Source: Myxococcales bacterium (GTDB lineage: Bacteria > Myxococcota_A > Polyangia > Polyangiales > JADJMO01). From it: a DNA stretch of 12,423 nt. The notes beneath the pieces are model-generated. The model searched no databases. It saw only the letters and a program-made list of their open reading frames with translations, and had not been told where the DNA came from. Each line of letters starts with the position of its first letter. Position 1 is the stretch's first letter. Both the position numbers and the translations under genes were made by a program. The stretch spans positions 1-12,423 of the forward strand of contig JAJXTK010000114.1 in NCBI GenBank assembly GCA_021783935.1. Direction: 5' to 3'. Below, in pieces: positions 1-5,965 of the stretch.

Positions 1-438
1 GCCTCGCTCTCGGCGGCCGACGGCGCCGTCCAGCCGGAGGAGCTCGACCGGCTCGGCCAGCTCTGCGAGCAGCTGGGGCTCGACGCCGAGGCGCAGCGCG
101 CGGTGCTCGCCTCGGCCTCCGAGCCCGACGTCCGGCGCGTCGAGCGCGCGCTCGCCTCGATGGCGCGCCGCCCCGCGATCGCGCTGTCGCTGCTCACGGA
201 CGCCATCGCGCTCGCGTTCGCCGACGATCGGCTCGCGGGCGCCGAGGCCCAGGGGGTCGCGCGCATGGCGGCGCGACTCGGCGTCTCTGCGACCGACGCG
301 GTGATCGTCGCCAAGTACGTCGAGTCGCTCGTCATGCACCACGGCGAGGTCGGCCTCGATCACCTCGCCGCCGAGCTGCGCGAAGCGCTCGGCGCGCGCG
401 ACGCAGGTCAGCTGCGCGCGCTCGCCCACAAGCGCTGA
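1..438 (+). CDS. TerB-like domain protein, C-terminal part (5' end outside window)
   Basis: The frame is open from base 1 to the TGA at 436-438 and gives 145 residues, so the gene begins before the window. Two related helical units are visible. The first has an ADGAVQPEELDRLGQL stretch followed by a cysteine and LGLD. The second, around residues 68-95, has AFADDRLAGAEAQGVARMAA followed by RLGV. This 'aDG/aDD...E...L...LG' pattern is characteristic of the TerB fold, an all-helical domain of the tellurite-resistance family that is usually thought to bind metal through acidic residues near the turn. The first unit keeps Asp-Gly and a downstream Glu; the second has Asp-Asp instead. A GTG at 103 is an internal codon, since the TerB motif lies upstream of it. 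No tellurite-resistance neighbours are present, so resistance itself should not be inferred. The gene converges on the next one with only 6 bp between the stop codons. Confidence 0.7.
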   Translation, partial: ASLSAADGAVQPEELDRLGQLCEQLGLDAEAQRAVLASASEPDVRRVERALASMARRPAIALSLLTDAIALAFADDRLAGAEAQGVARMAARLGVSATDAVIVAKYVESLVMHHGEVGLDHLAAELREALGARDAGQLRALAHKR

Positions 439-444
439 AGCCCC

Positions 445-1188
445 TCAGATCGCCCTCGTCTCGCCGCTGGGCAGCGTCACGCTCTCGATGACGAGCGCCT
501 TGCCGAGGTCGTAGGCCCCGCCCTTGCCGGAGACGCGGATCGCGTCCCCCTTCTTCACGAGCTCCCCGAGCTTCGCGTCGTGCTTGGCGTAGGCGACCGT
601 GCCGTCCGAGAGCACGACGCCGCGGGTGTCGCCGTGGCGCCCCAGGAGCAGCGCGACCACGGTGCCGCTCGCGTCGATGGGCGCGAGGGAGGCGTCGTCC
701 GGGTGCGCGTGCCGGCGCTCGCCCCTGCGCGCGCGCCGCTCGGCCGCCTGCTGCGGGTCGCGCCCGTGCTGGCCGGCGGCGAAGCGAGCGCCCTCGGGGA
801 GCTTGGCCTCGACGATCGTCGCGCCGCCCTTCTTCACCGACGCGAACGCGTAGGTCTGCGCGCCGTCGCGGGCGAACCCCTCGACGTGCACCGCGTCGCC
901 AGGCTCGAGCGTCGCCTTGGTGACGTCCTTGGCCGCGTGCGGCGGGATCATGGCGATCGAGCCGTCGTCGAGCAGCATGCCGGCGACCTTGCCGTGCGGC
1001 GTGACGAGCCACTGCGTGAACTTCGCGTCGACGCTCTTGCGCGCGCCGAGCTTCGCCGCCGGCGAGGCGGCGAGGGCCTCCGTGGTCGCCTGCGTGCCGT
1101 CGCCCTCCGAGGCGTTCGCGGCGCAGCCGGCGAGGGGGAGCGAGACCATCACGATCGCGAGGATGGAACGACGGAGCCACGTGTTCAT
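445..1188 (-). CDS. Predicted lipoprotein with two related beta-rich (OB-like) halves
   Basis: The product has 247 residues. I chose the ATG at 1188 because an AGGAGAG ribosome site precedes it by about 8 nt and because it begins a lipoprotein signal: MNTWLRRS, a hydrophobic stretch, then LPLAGC with the lipidated Cys at 22. An upstream in-frame start at 1299 would add 37 residues ahead of the signal and is unlikely. The mature protein appears internally duplicated. About residues 65-128 contain GKVAGMLLDDGSIAM then a PGDAVHVEG motif; about 175-240 contain GVVLSDGTVAY then KKGDAIRVSG. The halves are joined by a strongly charged Arg/Glu/His linker (residues 141-165). The pattern G-x-hydrophobic-LxDG...GDxhxVxG resembles small OB-fold repeats. 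I do not recognise a named family; periplasmic or outer-membrane anchoring is inferred from the lipobox. The gene is the last of the leftward series and has its own 195-bp upstream gap containing a palindrome. Confidence 0.75.
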   Translation of the reverse strand: MNTWLRRSILAIVMVSLPLAGCAANASEGDGTQATTEALAASPAAKLGARKSVDAKFTQWLVTPHGKVAGMLLDDGSIAMIPPHAAKDVTKATLEPGDAVHVEGFARDGAQTYAFASVKKGGATIVEAKLPEGARFAAGQHGRDPQQAAERRARRGERRHAHPDDASLAPIDASGTVVALLLGRHGDTRGVVLSDGTVAYAKHDAKLGELVKKGDAIRVSGKGGAYDLGKALVIESVTLPSGETRAI

Positions 1189-1293
1189 CGGGGCACTCTC
1201 CTGGCGCGGCGAACGCCGACGCTGATGGCCGATGAAGCAGCCGCCGTGCCGTGAGAATTCGCCTGTAAATTGGGCAAATCGCGCGCGCCGCGG

Positions 1294-1310
1294 CGTCACG
1301 AATCGTGACG
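1294..1310. promoter_or_regulatory. 17-bp near-perfect palindrome, candidate operator
   Basis: The sequence CGTCACGAATCGTGACG consists of two perfect 8-bp inverted arms around a single central A. It lies in the 195-bp gap upstream of the minus-strand lipoprotein gene starting at 1188, just upstream of an AT-rich patch (about 1253-1280) that is the most promoter-like stretch of the gap. The short centre and perfect arms suit a dimeric helix-turn-helix regulator. It is not followed by a T-run in either direction, which argues against an intrinsic terminator. No regulator gene is adjacent, so the cognate factor is unknown. Confidence 0.35.
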
Positions 1311-1383
1311 TCCGCCCGGATTCGCGACGCTCGGCCGCGGGATCTACGCCGTCAGATGGAGGCGCCGTCGGAAGGAGGCGCGG

Positions 1384-2322
1384 TCAGATCGAGGTGCCGT
1401 CCGCGTCGGTCGGCGGCTGCTCGGCGTCGGCAGACGCCGCGCGCACGTGCTCCTCGGGCGACTTCGCGTCGAACGGCTCGAAGCCGGAGCCGGTGCGATC
1501 GCCTCCGTCGAGGGTCGGCTCCGACGCGTGCGCGTACGGGCCGGCGACGCCGGCGAGCATGTCGTGCTCGGAGCGCTTGCTCCCGTCGGTCGAGAAGCGG
1601 AAGACGAACCAGTCGTCGTCGCCCACGGGCACCACCGCGCCGAGCTCGATCCGGCGCGGCACGCAGCCGAACCGCTGGTCCCACTGCAGCCAGTCGACGA
1701 GCCGCGATCGCGCGAGCGCCTCCTGCGTCGCGTACTCGGCCGGGAAGTCGGCCCGGCGACCGCGCTCGCTCAGCAGGGAGAACAGCTTGCCGCGCACCTC
1801 GTCGACCGCCGCGATCGGCCCGAAGAGCTTCGCGTCGAGCGCGTCGCCGCGCAGGAGCAACGAGCGCACGGCGAAGTAGCGCAGGCGCGCGTCGGAAAGC
1901 CCCGTCGCGCGCTCGAGGCTCTTGCGCATGGCGCCCCCGGGTACCGACCCGCCGAGGTCGAGCAGCAGCTCGGTCTCCCAGCGCAGCATGACGTACGCGC
2001 GCCCGGCGCCCCACGAGCCGCACGTGATCGGCTCCGGCCGTTGCGCCGGGGCGGCCCGATCGAGGTGCTCGTCGAGCTGCCGCTGGACGTCGTTGGCGTA
2101 GGGGGCGACCTCCTCGCGCGGCAGGGGACCGCGGTTGAGCATCGCGGTGAGCTCCGAGTACGCCTCGGTGCGCGCGCGCTCGTCGTCGCTGGCGATGCGG
2201 GCGAGCGGATGGCCCCGATCGCGGTGCGCGCGCGCGGCGTCCGCCGCGGCGTCGGCATGCGGGCGCGCGCCGCACGCGGCGGTGGTGAGGGCGAGGGCGA
2301 CGGCGATCGCGCGGCCGAACAT
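1384..2322 (-). CDS. Predicted lipoprotein of unknown function
   Basis: The product has 312 residues and no family I can name. The ATG at 2322 is the only upstream candidate, because an in-frame TAG (2323-2325) directly precedes it. The N-terminus is MFGRAIAVALALTTAAC, a short signal with a lipobox-like end and Cys17. The lipobox is imperfect (Thr at -3), so secretion is more certain than lipidation. After an Ala/Asp/Arg-rich spacer comes a helical region. Around residues 100-180 it includes PITCGSWGAGRAYVMLRWE and a segment with the spacing of HEAT-like helices (SDARLRYFAVRSLLLRGDAL). A second Cys, in QRFGCVPRR, could pair with the first. The tail is acidic and low in complexity. Codon usage matches its neighbours. 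No normal ribosome site sits 5-10 nt upstream; instead a hairpin abuts the start codon (2326-2343). It could be cotranscribed with the hemerythrin gene 92 bp upstream. Confidence 0.7.
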   Translation of the reverse strand: MFGRAIAVALALTTAACGARPHADAAADAARAHRDRGHPLARIASDDERARTEAYSELTAMLNRGPLPREEVAPYANDVQRQLDEHLDRAAPAQRPEPITCGSWGAGRAYVMLRWETELLLDLGGSVPGGAMRKSLERATGLSDARLRYFAVRSLLLRGDALDAKLFGPIAAVDEVRGKLFSLLSERGRRADFPAEYATQEALARSRLVDWLQWDQRFGCVPRRIELGAVVPVGDDDWFVFRFSTDGSKRSEHDMLAGVAGPYAHASEPTLDGGDRTGSGFEPFDAKSPEEHVRAASADAEQPPTDADGTSI

Positions 2323-2325
2323 CTA

Positions 2326-2343
2326 CGAGGTGGTGGCACCTCG
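2326..2343 (-). promoter_or_regulatory. Hairpin next to a start codon pairing SD-like and anti-SD-like sequence
   Basis: On the + strand the sequence is CGAGGTGGTGGCACCTCG: perfect 7-bp arms around a 4-nt loop. In the minus-strand mRNA it ends 3 nt before the AUG at 2322. Its 5' arm contains GAGGUG, the only Shine-Dalgarno-like sequence near this start. Its 3' arm contains CACCUC, which equals the anti-Shine-Dalgarno core of 16S rRNA. If it folds in the transcript it would hide the ribosome site. The GAGGUG is also unusually far (14 nt) from the AUG. Chance occurrence in GC-rich DNA is possible. Confidence 0.35.
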
Positions 2344-2414
2344 CGCCTGCCGCCGCAACGCGCTGCCCGTGAAGGAGCGTGAACCGAGCCGGTGCTCGGG
2401 CGCGCACGCGCGCA

Positions 2415-2927
2415 TCAGCGCGTGCGACGGGACGCGCCCGGCGGGACGGTCGACGCGGCCGAAGGGCCCGCCGGCGAGCGCGCCGACGGCACGCGGACGG
2501 GCGGCCTGGCATGAAGCCCCGACGCGTTCGGGTGCGAGGCCCGATAGGCGTTCAGGTACGGGATGATCCTGGTGTCGGCGTTGCCGATGTGATCGGGGAG
2601 CCACTCCATCAGGTAGCGGACGACCTCGCTCGCAGCCAACGAGGAGCGGCGGCGCGAGATCTCGAACTCGAACGTCTTGCGGCGGAAGGCGTCGTGCGCG
2701 GCCACGTGCGCGGGGAGCTCGGGGAAGCGCACCGTCCGCATCAGCTCCTCCTCGCGCCGGAAGTGCTCGTCGGCGTACGCGCGCAGCACGTTGATCGTGT
2801 CCTCCAGCACGTTCGTGGCCGCCCCGTCTCGGAGCGCCCGCAGCAGCGCATCGAGCGTCTGAAAGGCGAGCTTGTGGTCGAGATCGATCGCGTGAACGCC
2901 TATTTCGAAGCGTGCGCTCCAAGCCAT
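2415..2927 (-). CDS. Bacteriohemerythrin (di-iron O2-binding protein)
   Basis: The product has 170 residues. It is a single hemerythrin domain: an oxygen-binding four-helix bundle with a non-heme di-iron centre, usually cytoplasmic and involved in O2 sensing, delivery or iron/redox handling. All seven expected ligands are visible: His18 (in IDLDHK), His55 and Glu59 (in DEHFRREEEL), His74 and His78 (in PAHVAAHDAF), His113 and Asp118 (in WLPDHIGNAD). The N-terminal Trp3 and the FEIGV segment are typical. I chose the ATG at 2927 because AGGGGG precedes it by about 6 nt and because family members start with M-x-W; an ATG two codons upstream (2933) is an alternative. After about residue 130 the protein carries a roughly 40-residue Pro/Ala/Ser/Arg-rich tail outside the fold. 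The domain stands alone, without methyl-accepting or GGDEF partners. Confidence 0.92.
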   Translation of the reverse strand: MAWSARFEIGVHAIDLDHKLAFQTLDALLRALRDGAATNVLEDTINVLRAYADEHFRREEELMRTVRFPELPAHVAAHDAFRRKTFEFEISRRRSSLAASEVVRYLMEWLPDHIGNADTRIIPYLNAYRASHPNASGLHARPPVRVPSARSPAGPSAASTVPPGASRRTR

Positions 2928-3102
2928 GCCCATCCCCCTGGCCGGCGCCCCCGCGAGCGCGGTGGGCTTTCGACAGAATGAACGAGCCCGCCCGCCGAAG
3001 TCCAGTCGTGCCACCAAGCGCCGACTCCGCCGCATCTGGTGACTGCGCTTCGGCCGGGCCCCCGACGCCCCCCCCGCAAGTGTCCCGCGCTTCAGCAGCG
3101 AC

Positions 3103-4230
3103 TCAGGGGCACCTGCCGATGTCGAGGCAGATGGGCGACGTCGTCGTGAACCCGGGGCAGCAGAGGTTGCTGCCGCACGCGGCGCACGGGCAGGTCGTGC
3201 AGAAGCCGGCCGGCGAGTAGGGCTCGCAGCCGCCGCGCACGCAGATCTCCGACGCGCCGCACGCGCGGCCGCAGCTGCCGCAATTGAGCTGGTTGGTCTG
3301 GGTGTCGACGCACGAATTGCCGCACTGGGTGAGCCCTGTGCCGCAGCCCGTCGCGCCGCACACGCCCGCGCTGCACACCTGCCCCGTCGCGCACGCGATG
3401 CCGCACCCGCCGCAGTTGAACACGTCGCTCTGCACGTCGACGCACGCTCCGTTGCAGCTCACCGAGCCCGGCGCGCAGCGGCACGCCCCCGCGATGCACG
3501 CCTGGCCGACGGCGCACGCGTGGCCGCAGCTGCCGCAGTTGCGCGGATCGCCCTGGAGATCGGCGCACTTGCCTCCGCACTGCGAACCGGCCGGGCACGA
3601 ACATGCGCCGCTGATGCACGCCGGCGACGGCTGCGAGCAGGCCTGGCCGCACGCGCCGCAGTTGTTGGGGTCGGTGAGCGTGTCGGCGCATCCGCCGTTG
3701 CAGGAGACCGTGCCCGCCCCGCAGGTGCAGACGCCGGACACGCACGCGCCGCTCCCACCGCACGATTTACCGCACTGGCCGCACGCGGTCGGGTCGTTCG
3801 CGAGGTTCTTGCAGCTCCCGCCGCAGTTGACCTGCCCGGTGGGACACTGCCCGCAGGCGCCGTTCACGCACGCCATCCCTGTGCCGCACACGACGCCGCA
3901 CGCGCCGCAGTTGTGCGGATCGTTCAGCGGATCGACGCAAATTCCCAAGCAGGTGAGCGCGCAGCCCGCGTCCGCCGCGGGCAAGGGGGAGGCGTCCGCG
4001 GCGTCGCGCGCGGCGTCGGCGGCGTCCGCACCGACCTCGCTCGCGTCGGCGGCGTCGCCGGTCCCGCCCGCGTCGCTCGCTGGCCCCACGTCGCCGACGA
4101 TCGCGGCGTCGGCGGCGACCACCAGGCTCGTGCTGCCGCTGCACGCCATGAGCGCGATGGGCGCGAGCATGCAGCCGAAGAAGGACGCGCGGCGCATCGC
4201 GCCGTGGAAAGCGAACTTGAAGTTGGGCAT
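3103..4230 (-). CDS. Cys-rich tandem-repeat lipoprotein (MXAN_6577-like type)
   Basis: The product has 375 residues. GAGGAG lies 7-8 nt upstream of the ATG at 4230 and supports this start; Met12 is an alternative. The signal peptide ends in the lipobox LMAC (Cys30). Residues 35-89 are an Asp/Ala-rich low-complexity spacer. Residues 90-335 hold six Cys-rich repeats of about 40 residues with the core pattern D-x-x-N-C-G-x-C-G-x-x-C...G-x-x-C-x-x-G-x-C, often followed by C-x-x-G-x-x-x-C-x-G-x-C. Residues 336-375 form a different Cys-rich C-terminal cap containing CTTCPCAAC. Such repeats are common in myxobacterial surface proteins, where they are presumed to be disulphide-rich stalks or adhesive modules; the specific role is unknown. 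The gene is divergent from the DUF2202 gene across 240 bp. With about 50 cysteines, export and disulphide formation are likely. Confidence 0.85.
   Translation of the reverse strand: MPNFKFAFHGAMRRASFFGCMLAPIALMACSGSTSLVVAADAAIVGDVGPASDAGGTGDAADASEVGADAADAARDAADASPLPAADAGCALTCLGICVDPLNDPHNCGACGVVCGTGMACVNGACGQCPTGQVNCGGSCKNLANDPTACGQCGKSCGGSGACVSGVCTCGAGTVSCNGGCADTLTDPNNCGACGQACSQPSPACISGACSCPAGSQCGGKCADLQGDPRNCGSCGHACAVGQACIAGACRCAPGSVSCNGACVDVQSDVFNCGGCGIACATGQVCSAGVCGATGCGTGLTQCGNSCVDTQTNQLNCGSCGRACGASEICVRGGCEPYSPAGFCTTCPCAACGSNLCCPGFTTTSPICLDIGRCP
3226..3963 (-). repeat. Six tandem Cys-rich repeats within the 3103-4230 gene
   Basis: The units, in residues, are approximately 90-126, 127-168, 169-210, 211-250, 251-291 and 292-335, so about 110-130 bp each at DNA level. 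The NCGxCG core is present in all but the second unit, where it reads ACGQCG. Spacing between cysteines is nearly constant, while the intervening residues differ. This indicates old duplications rather than recent identical copies. The sixth unit has two extra residues before its first Cys. Confidence 0.8.
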
Positions 4231-4470
4231 GCAAGGACTCCTCGCGGCGCCGGCGTGGCCCGCATCTCACCACTTGGAGCGACCGGTCCGAGATCGTCAT
4301 CGCCGTGGTCGCGGCGCCGCCGATTCGACTTCTTCCTTGAGGAGACTCGGGCGAATTTCCCGCTCACGCCGCAGCGCGCCTCTCGCTCGCTCGGCCGTGC
4401 AACGCGCCGGAGCGGCGCCTTTCATGCATACTATTGATGTTTTGCTGACATGATCGACAGGAGGTGAGTC
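4231..4470. promoter_or_regulatory. Divergent intergenic region of 240 bp
   Basis: It separates the start codons of the Cys-rich lipoprotein (minus) and the DUF2202 gene (plus), and must hold both promoters. The only clear AT-rich stretch is 4421-4450, close to the + gene. TACTAT at 4429-4434 is a plausible -10 element there (4 of 6 to consensus), which would give a leader of roughly 30 nt; no convincing -35 is visible at the normal spacing. A perfect AGGAGGTGA ribosome site lies at 4459-4467, 3 nt before the ATG at 4471. I see no convincing promoter for the minus gene and no coding sequence in the gap. Confidence 0.4.
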
Positions 4471-5112
4471 ATGCGCCTTCATGGATGGGCCTTCGCCCTC
4501 TTCGTCTCCGCCGTCGCGGTCGCGTGCGCCGACTCGACGAGCCCTCCGAGCGCGCAGCCGAGCGACTCCCCGAGCGACAGCGACGTGTCCACGAGCGCCA
4601 CCGCCCTCGCCGCCGAGCGGGACGCCATCCTGTTCACCCGCGAGGAGGAGAAGCTCGCCCGCGACGTGTACAGCGCGCTCACAGCCAAGGCGCACCTGTT
4701 CGCGAACATCATCGTGAGCGAGCAGCAGCACCTGGATCAGGTCGGGCAGCTGATCGTCACCTACGGTCTGACCGATCCGGCGGCCGGCAAGCAGCCCGGA
4801 GAGTTCACGAACCCCACGCTGCAGTCGCTCTACGACGCGCTCGTCGCGACGGGCCAGTCGTCGGCGCTCGCCGCCCTGGCGGTCGGCGTCGAGATCGAGG
4901 AGCTCGACATCCGCGACATCAGCGGCTCGACCGTCGTGCACCCGGACGTCGCCAACGTGTTCACGAATCTCACGCGCGGCTCGCGCAACCACTTGCGCGC
5001 CTTCTACGCCGAGCTCACGTCGCGCGGCGGCAGCTACGTGCCCAAGTACCTCGACCAGGCCACCTTCGACGCGATCGTCACCTCGCCGACCGAGCATGGA
5101 CCGACAGGGTGA
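4471..5112 (+). CDS. DUF2202 ferritin-like protein, exported
   Basis: The product has 213 residues. The start at 4471 is fixed by an ideal AGGAGGTGA ribosome site. The N-terminus is an export signal ending in VAVACADS, probably a lipoprotein signal with Cys19, although the lipobox is imperfect. A Ser/Pro/Asp-rich spacer runs to about residue 45. The rest is a DUF2202 domain, a ferritin-like four-helix bundle. Its typical segments appear in order: REEEKLARDVYSAL (57-70), NIIVSEQQHLDQVGQL (79-94, with an ExxH pair E84/H87), the LQSLYDALV segment, ALAVGVEIEELDIRDI (135-150), and SRNHLRAF (171-178, His174). The Glu and ExxH positions match a carboxylate-bridged dimetal site; metal binding is inferred and the physiological role of the family is not established. 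It converges on the gene at 5299-5964, with a stem-loop in between. Confidence 0.88.
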   Translation: MRLHGWAFALFVSAVAVACADSTSPPSAQPSDSPSDSDVSTSATALAAERDAILFTREEEKLARDVYSALTAKAHLFANIIVSEQQHLDQVGQLIVTYGLTDPAAGKQPGEFTNPTLQSLYDALVATGQSSALAALAVGVEIEELDIRDISGSTVVHPDVANVFTNLTRGSRNHLRAFYAELTSRGGSYVPKYLDQATFDAIVTSPTEHGPTG

Positions 5113-5131
5113 GCGCGCGACGCGAGGCGAT

Positions 5132-5174
5132 AGGAGAGAGCAACAGGGAGGGAAGAAGGGAAGGAGGTGAGAGC
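5132..5174 (+). other. Purine-rich tract ending in an orphan perfect Shine-Dalgarno sequence
   Basis: Forty of 43 bases on the + strand are purines. The tract ends with AAGGAGGTGA at 5161-5170, as strong as the ribosome site of the upstream DUF2202 gene. No convincing gene follows: the nearest in-frame start is a GTG at 5181, opening a 49-codon frame to 5330 that runs into the opposite-strand gene. The stretch may be a transcribed 3' region, an RNA-binding or pausing site, or a relic. Confidence 0.4.
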
Positions 5175-5224
5175 ACCATTGTGTGCCAGTGGTGCACTGG
5201 TGATCACGAAATGGCCCGAGCGCA

Positions 5225-5253
5225 CGAGGGGGAGCGTTGTTCGCTTCCCCTCG
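5225..5253 (+). terminator. Stem-loop between convergent genes, probable terminator
   Basis: Two 12-nt arms (5225-5236 and 5242-5253) pair around the loop TTGTT with a single G:U wobble when read as + strand RNA. The same site read as minus-strand RNA has an A:C mismatch, so the structure favours rightward transcripts, i.e. the DUF2202 gene ending at 5112. No T-run follows, as is common in high-GC genomes. A smaller perfect 6-bp stem, CCAGTG/CACTGG with loop GTG, lies just upstream at 5186-5200. Confidence 0.5.
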
Positions 5254-5298
5254 CGGGTCGGCTGAGGCGAGGCCGCGCGTCGGGGGAAGTCCGACCGC

Positions 5299-5964
5299 TC
5301 ACGGGCAGTGGATCGGATCGGCGCTCGTGAGGGGCGTGAAGGATCCGTCGGCGGCGGGGCGTGTGAAGACGCACGTCTCGTCGACCGCCTGCGGGATGGG
5401 CGAGGTGACGTTGGCGAGGAAGTGCCCGCACCCCTTCGACGGCGAGCTCGCCGTGAAATTGTAGACGCCGTTCTCGACGGTGAGGTCGACCCCGAACACG
5501 GTCGCCTCCTTGGGCGTGATGAACGTCGCGACGTGCGCGGAGAAGAAGCCGCTCGGATCGACCGGGGTCGCGGGGATCGTCACGACCCCCCCGACGGTGT
5601 CGGACACGTTCGTCGCGCCCAGCTTCAACGCCTGGCGTGAGCCCTGCACGGTGACCGTGCCCCCGCCGCCGCTGGTGAACGTGAGGTGGAGCACGTCGTA
5701 GACCGCGGCGTTGATGTCGCCGGCGTAGCTCTGGTCGAGGCACACGTTCCACCAGTCGCCGGAGAAGCTGGCGACGCCCGCCTCGTCGAAGACGCTGCCT
5801 TCGAAGGCTGCGTCCGCGGCGTCGGCGCCGGTGTCGGGCGCCGAGGCGTCGATGAGCGAGCCCATGCGGCCTTGGAAGTCGGCGTAGTCCTTGGCGGGGT
5901 CGGCGCAGCCGGCCGTGACGATAAGGGCGCAAGCCGCGCCGAAACTCGGGTATGCAGACCGCAT
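5299..5964 (-). CDS. Predicted lipoprotein of unknown function
   Basis: The product has 221 residues. The N-terminal signal MRSAYPSFGAACALIVTAGC puts a lipidated Cys at 20. An Asp/Ala-rich spacer follows (DASAPDTGADAADAAF), of the same style as in the Cys-rich lipoprotein. The body is Gly/Thr/Val-rich and probably all-beta, with GDWWNVCLDQSYAGDINAAV, then VTVQGSRQALKL, then VENGVYNFTASSPSKGCGHF, and ends in ...PIHCP. It has four cysteines after the lipid anchor, enough for two disulphides. I do not recognise the family. Nothing resembling a ribosome site precedes the ATG at 5964, and no other in-frame start would keep the signal peptide. The start codon overlaps that of the divergent gene on the other strand (shared CATG). 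A TAGGGT box (5974-5979) 9 nt upstream would suit a leaderless transcript. Confidence 0.75.
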   Translation of the reverse strand: MRSAYPSFGAACALIVTAGCADPAKDYADFQGRMGSLIDASAPDTGADAADAAFEGSVFDEAGVASFSGDWWNVCLDQSYAGDINAAVYDVLHLTFTSGGGGTVTVQGSRQALKLGATNVSDTVGGVVTIPATPVDPSGFFSAHVATFITPKEATVFGVDLTVENGVYNFTASSPSKGCGHFLANVTSPIPQAVDETCVFTRPAADGSFTPLTSADPIHCP

Positions 5965-5965
5965 G
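5962..5965. promoter_or_regulatory. Overlapping divergent start codons (CATG) with -10-like boxes on both sides
   Basis: The palindrome CATG provides the ATG of the + gene (5963-5965) and of the minus gene (5964-5962). There is therefore no intergenic DNA, and each promoter must lie inside the other gene's signal-peptide codons. TATGCA at 5951-5956 (+ strand) ends 6 nt before one start, and TAGGGT (minus strand, 5979-5974) ends 9 nt before the other. Neither start has a ribosome site. The geometry fits leaderless transcription in both directions. Confidence 0.35.

Noticed and set aside
2983..3017. A TGGCACG match to a sigma-54 -24 element on the minus strand upstream of the hemerythrin gene
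   Set aside because: No TTGC-like -12 element follows at the required spacing.
3060..3080. An eight-cytosine run in the gap between the Cys-rich lipoprotein and hemerythrin genes, as a phase-variable tract
   Set aside because: It lies downstream of one stop codon and about 140 bp from the next start, with no reading frame or promoter element that its length would switch.
3226..3963. Regularly spaced repeats that could be mistaken for a CRISPR array
   Set aside because: The periodicity is about 120 bp, the copies are diverged and they encode in-frame Cys-rich protein units.
2415..5112. The hemerythrin and the DUF2202 ferritin-like protein as a joint iron-handling system
   Set aside because: They are on opposite strands, separated by a large unrelated gene, and predicted to be in different compartments; both having di-iron sites is not enough to link them.
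5891..5962. TTG (5891) or GTG (5915) as alternative starts of the FadL-type gene
   Set aside because: They would add residues ahead of a normal Arg-rich signal peptide and overlap the divergent gene further, and no ribosome site supports them.
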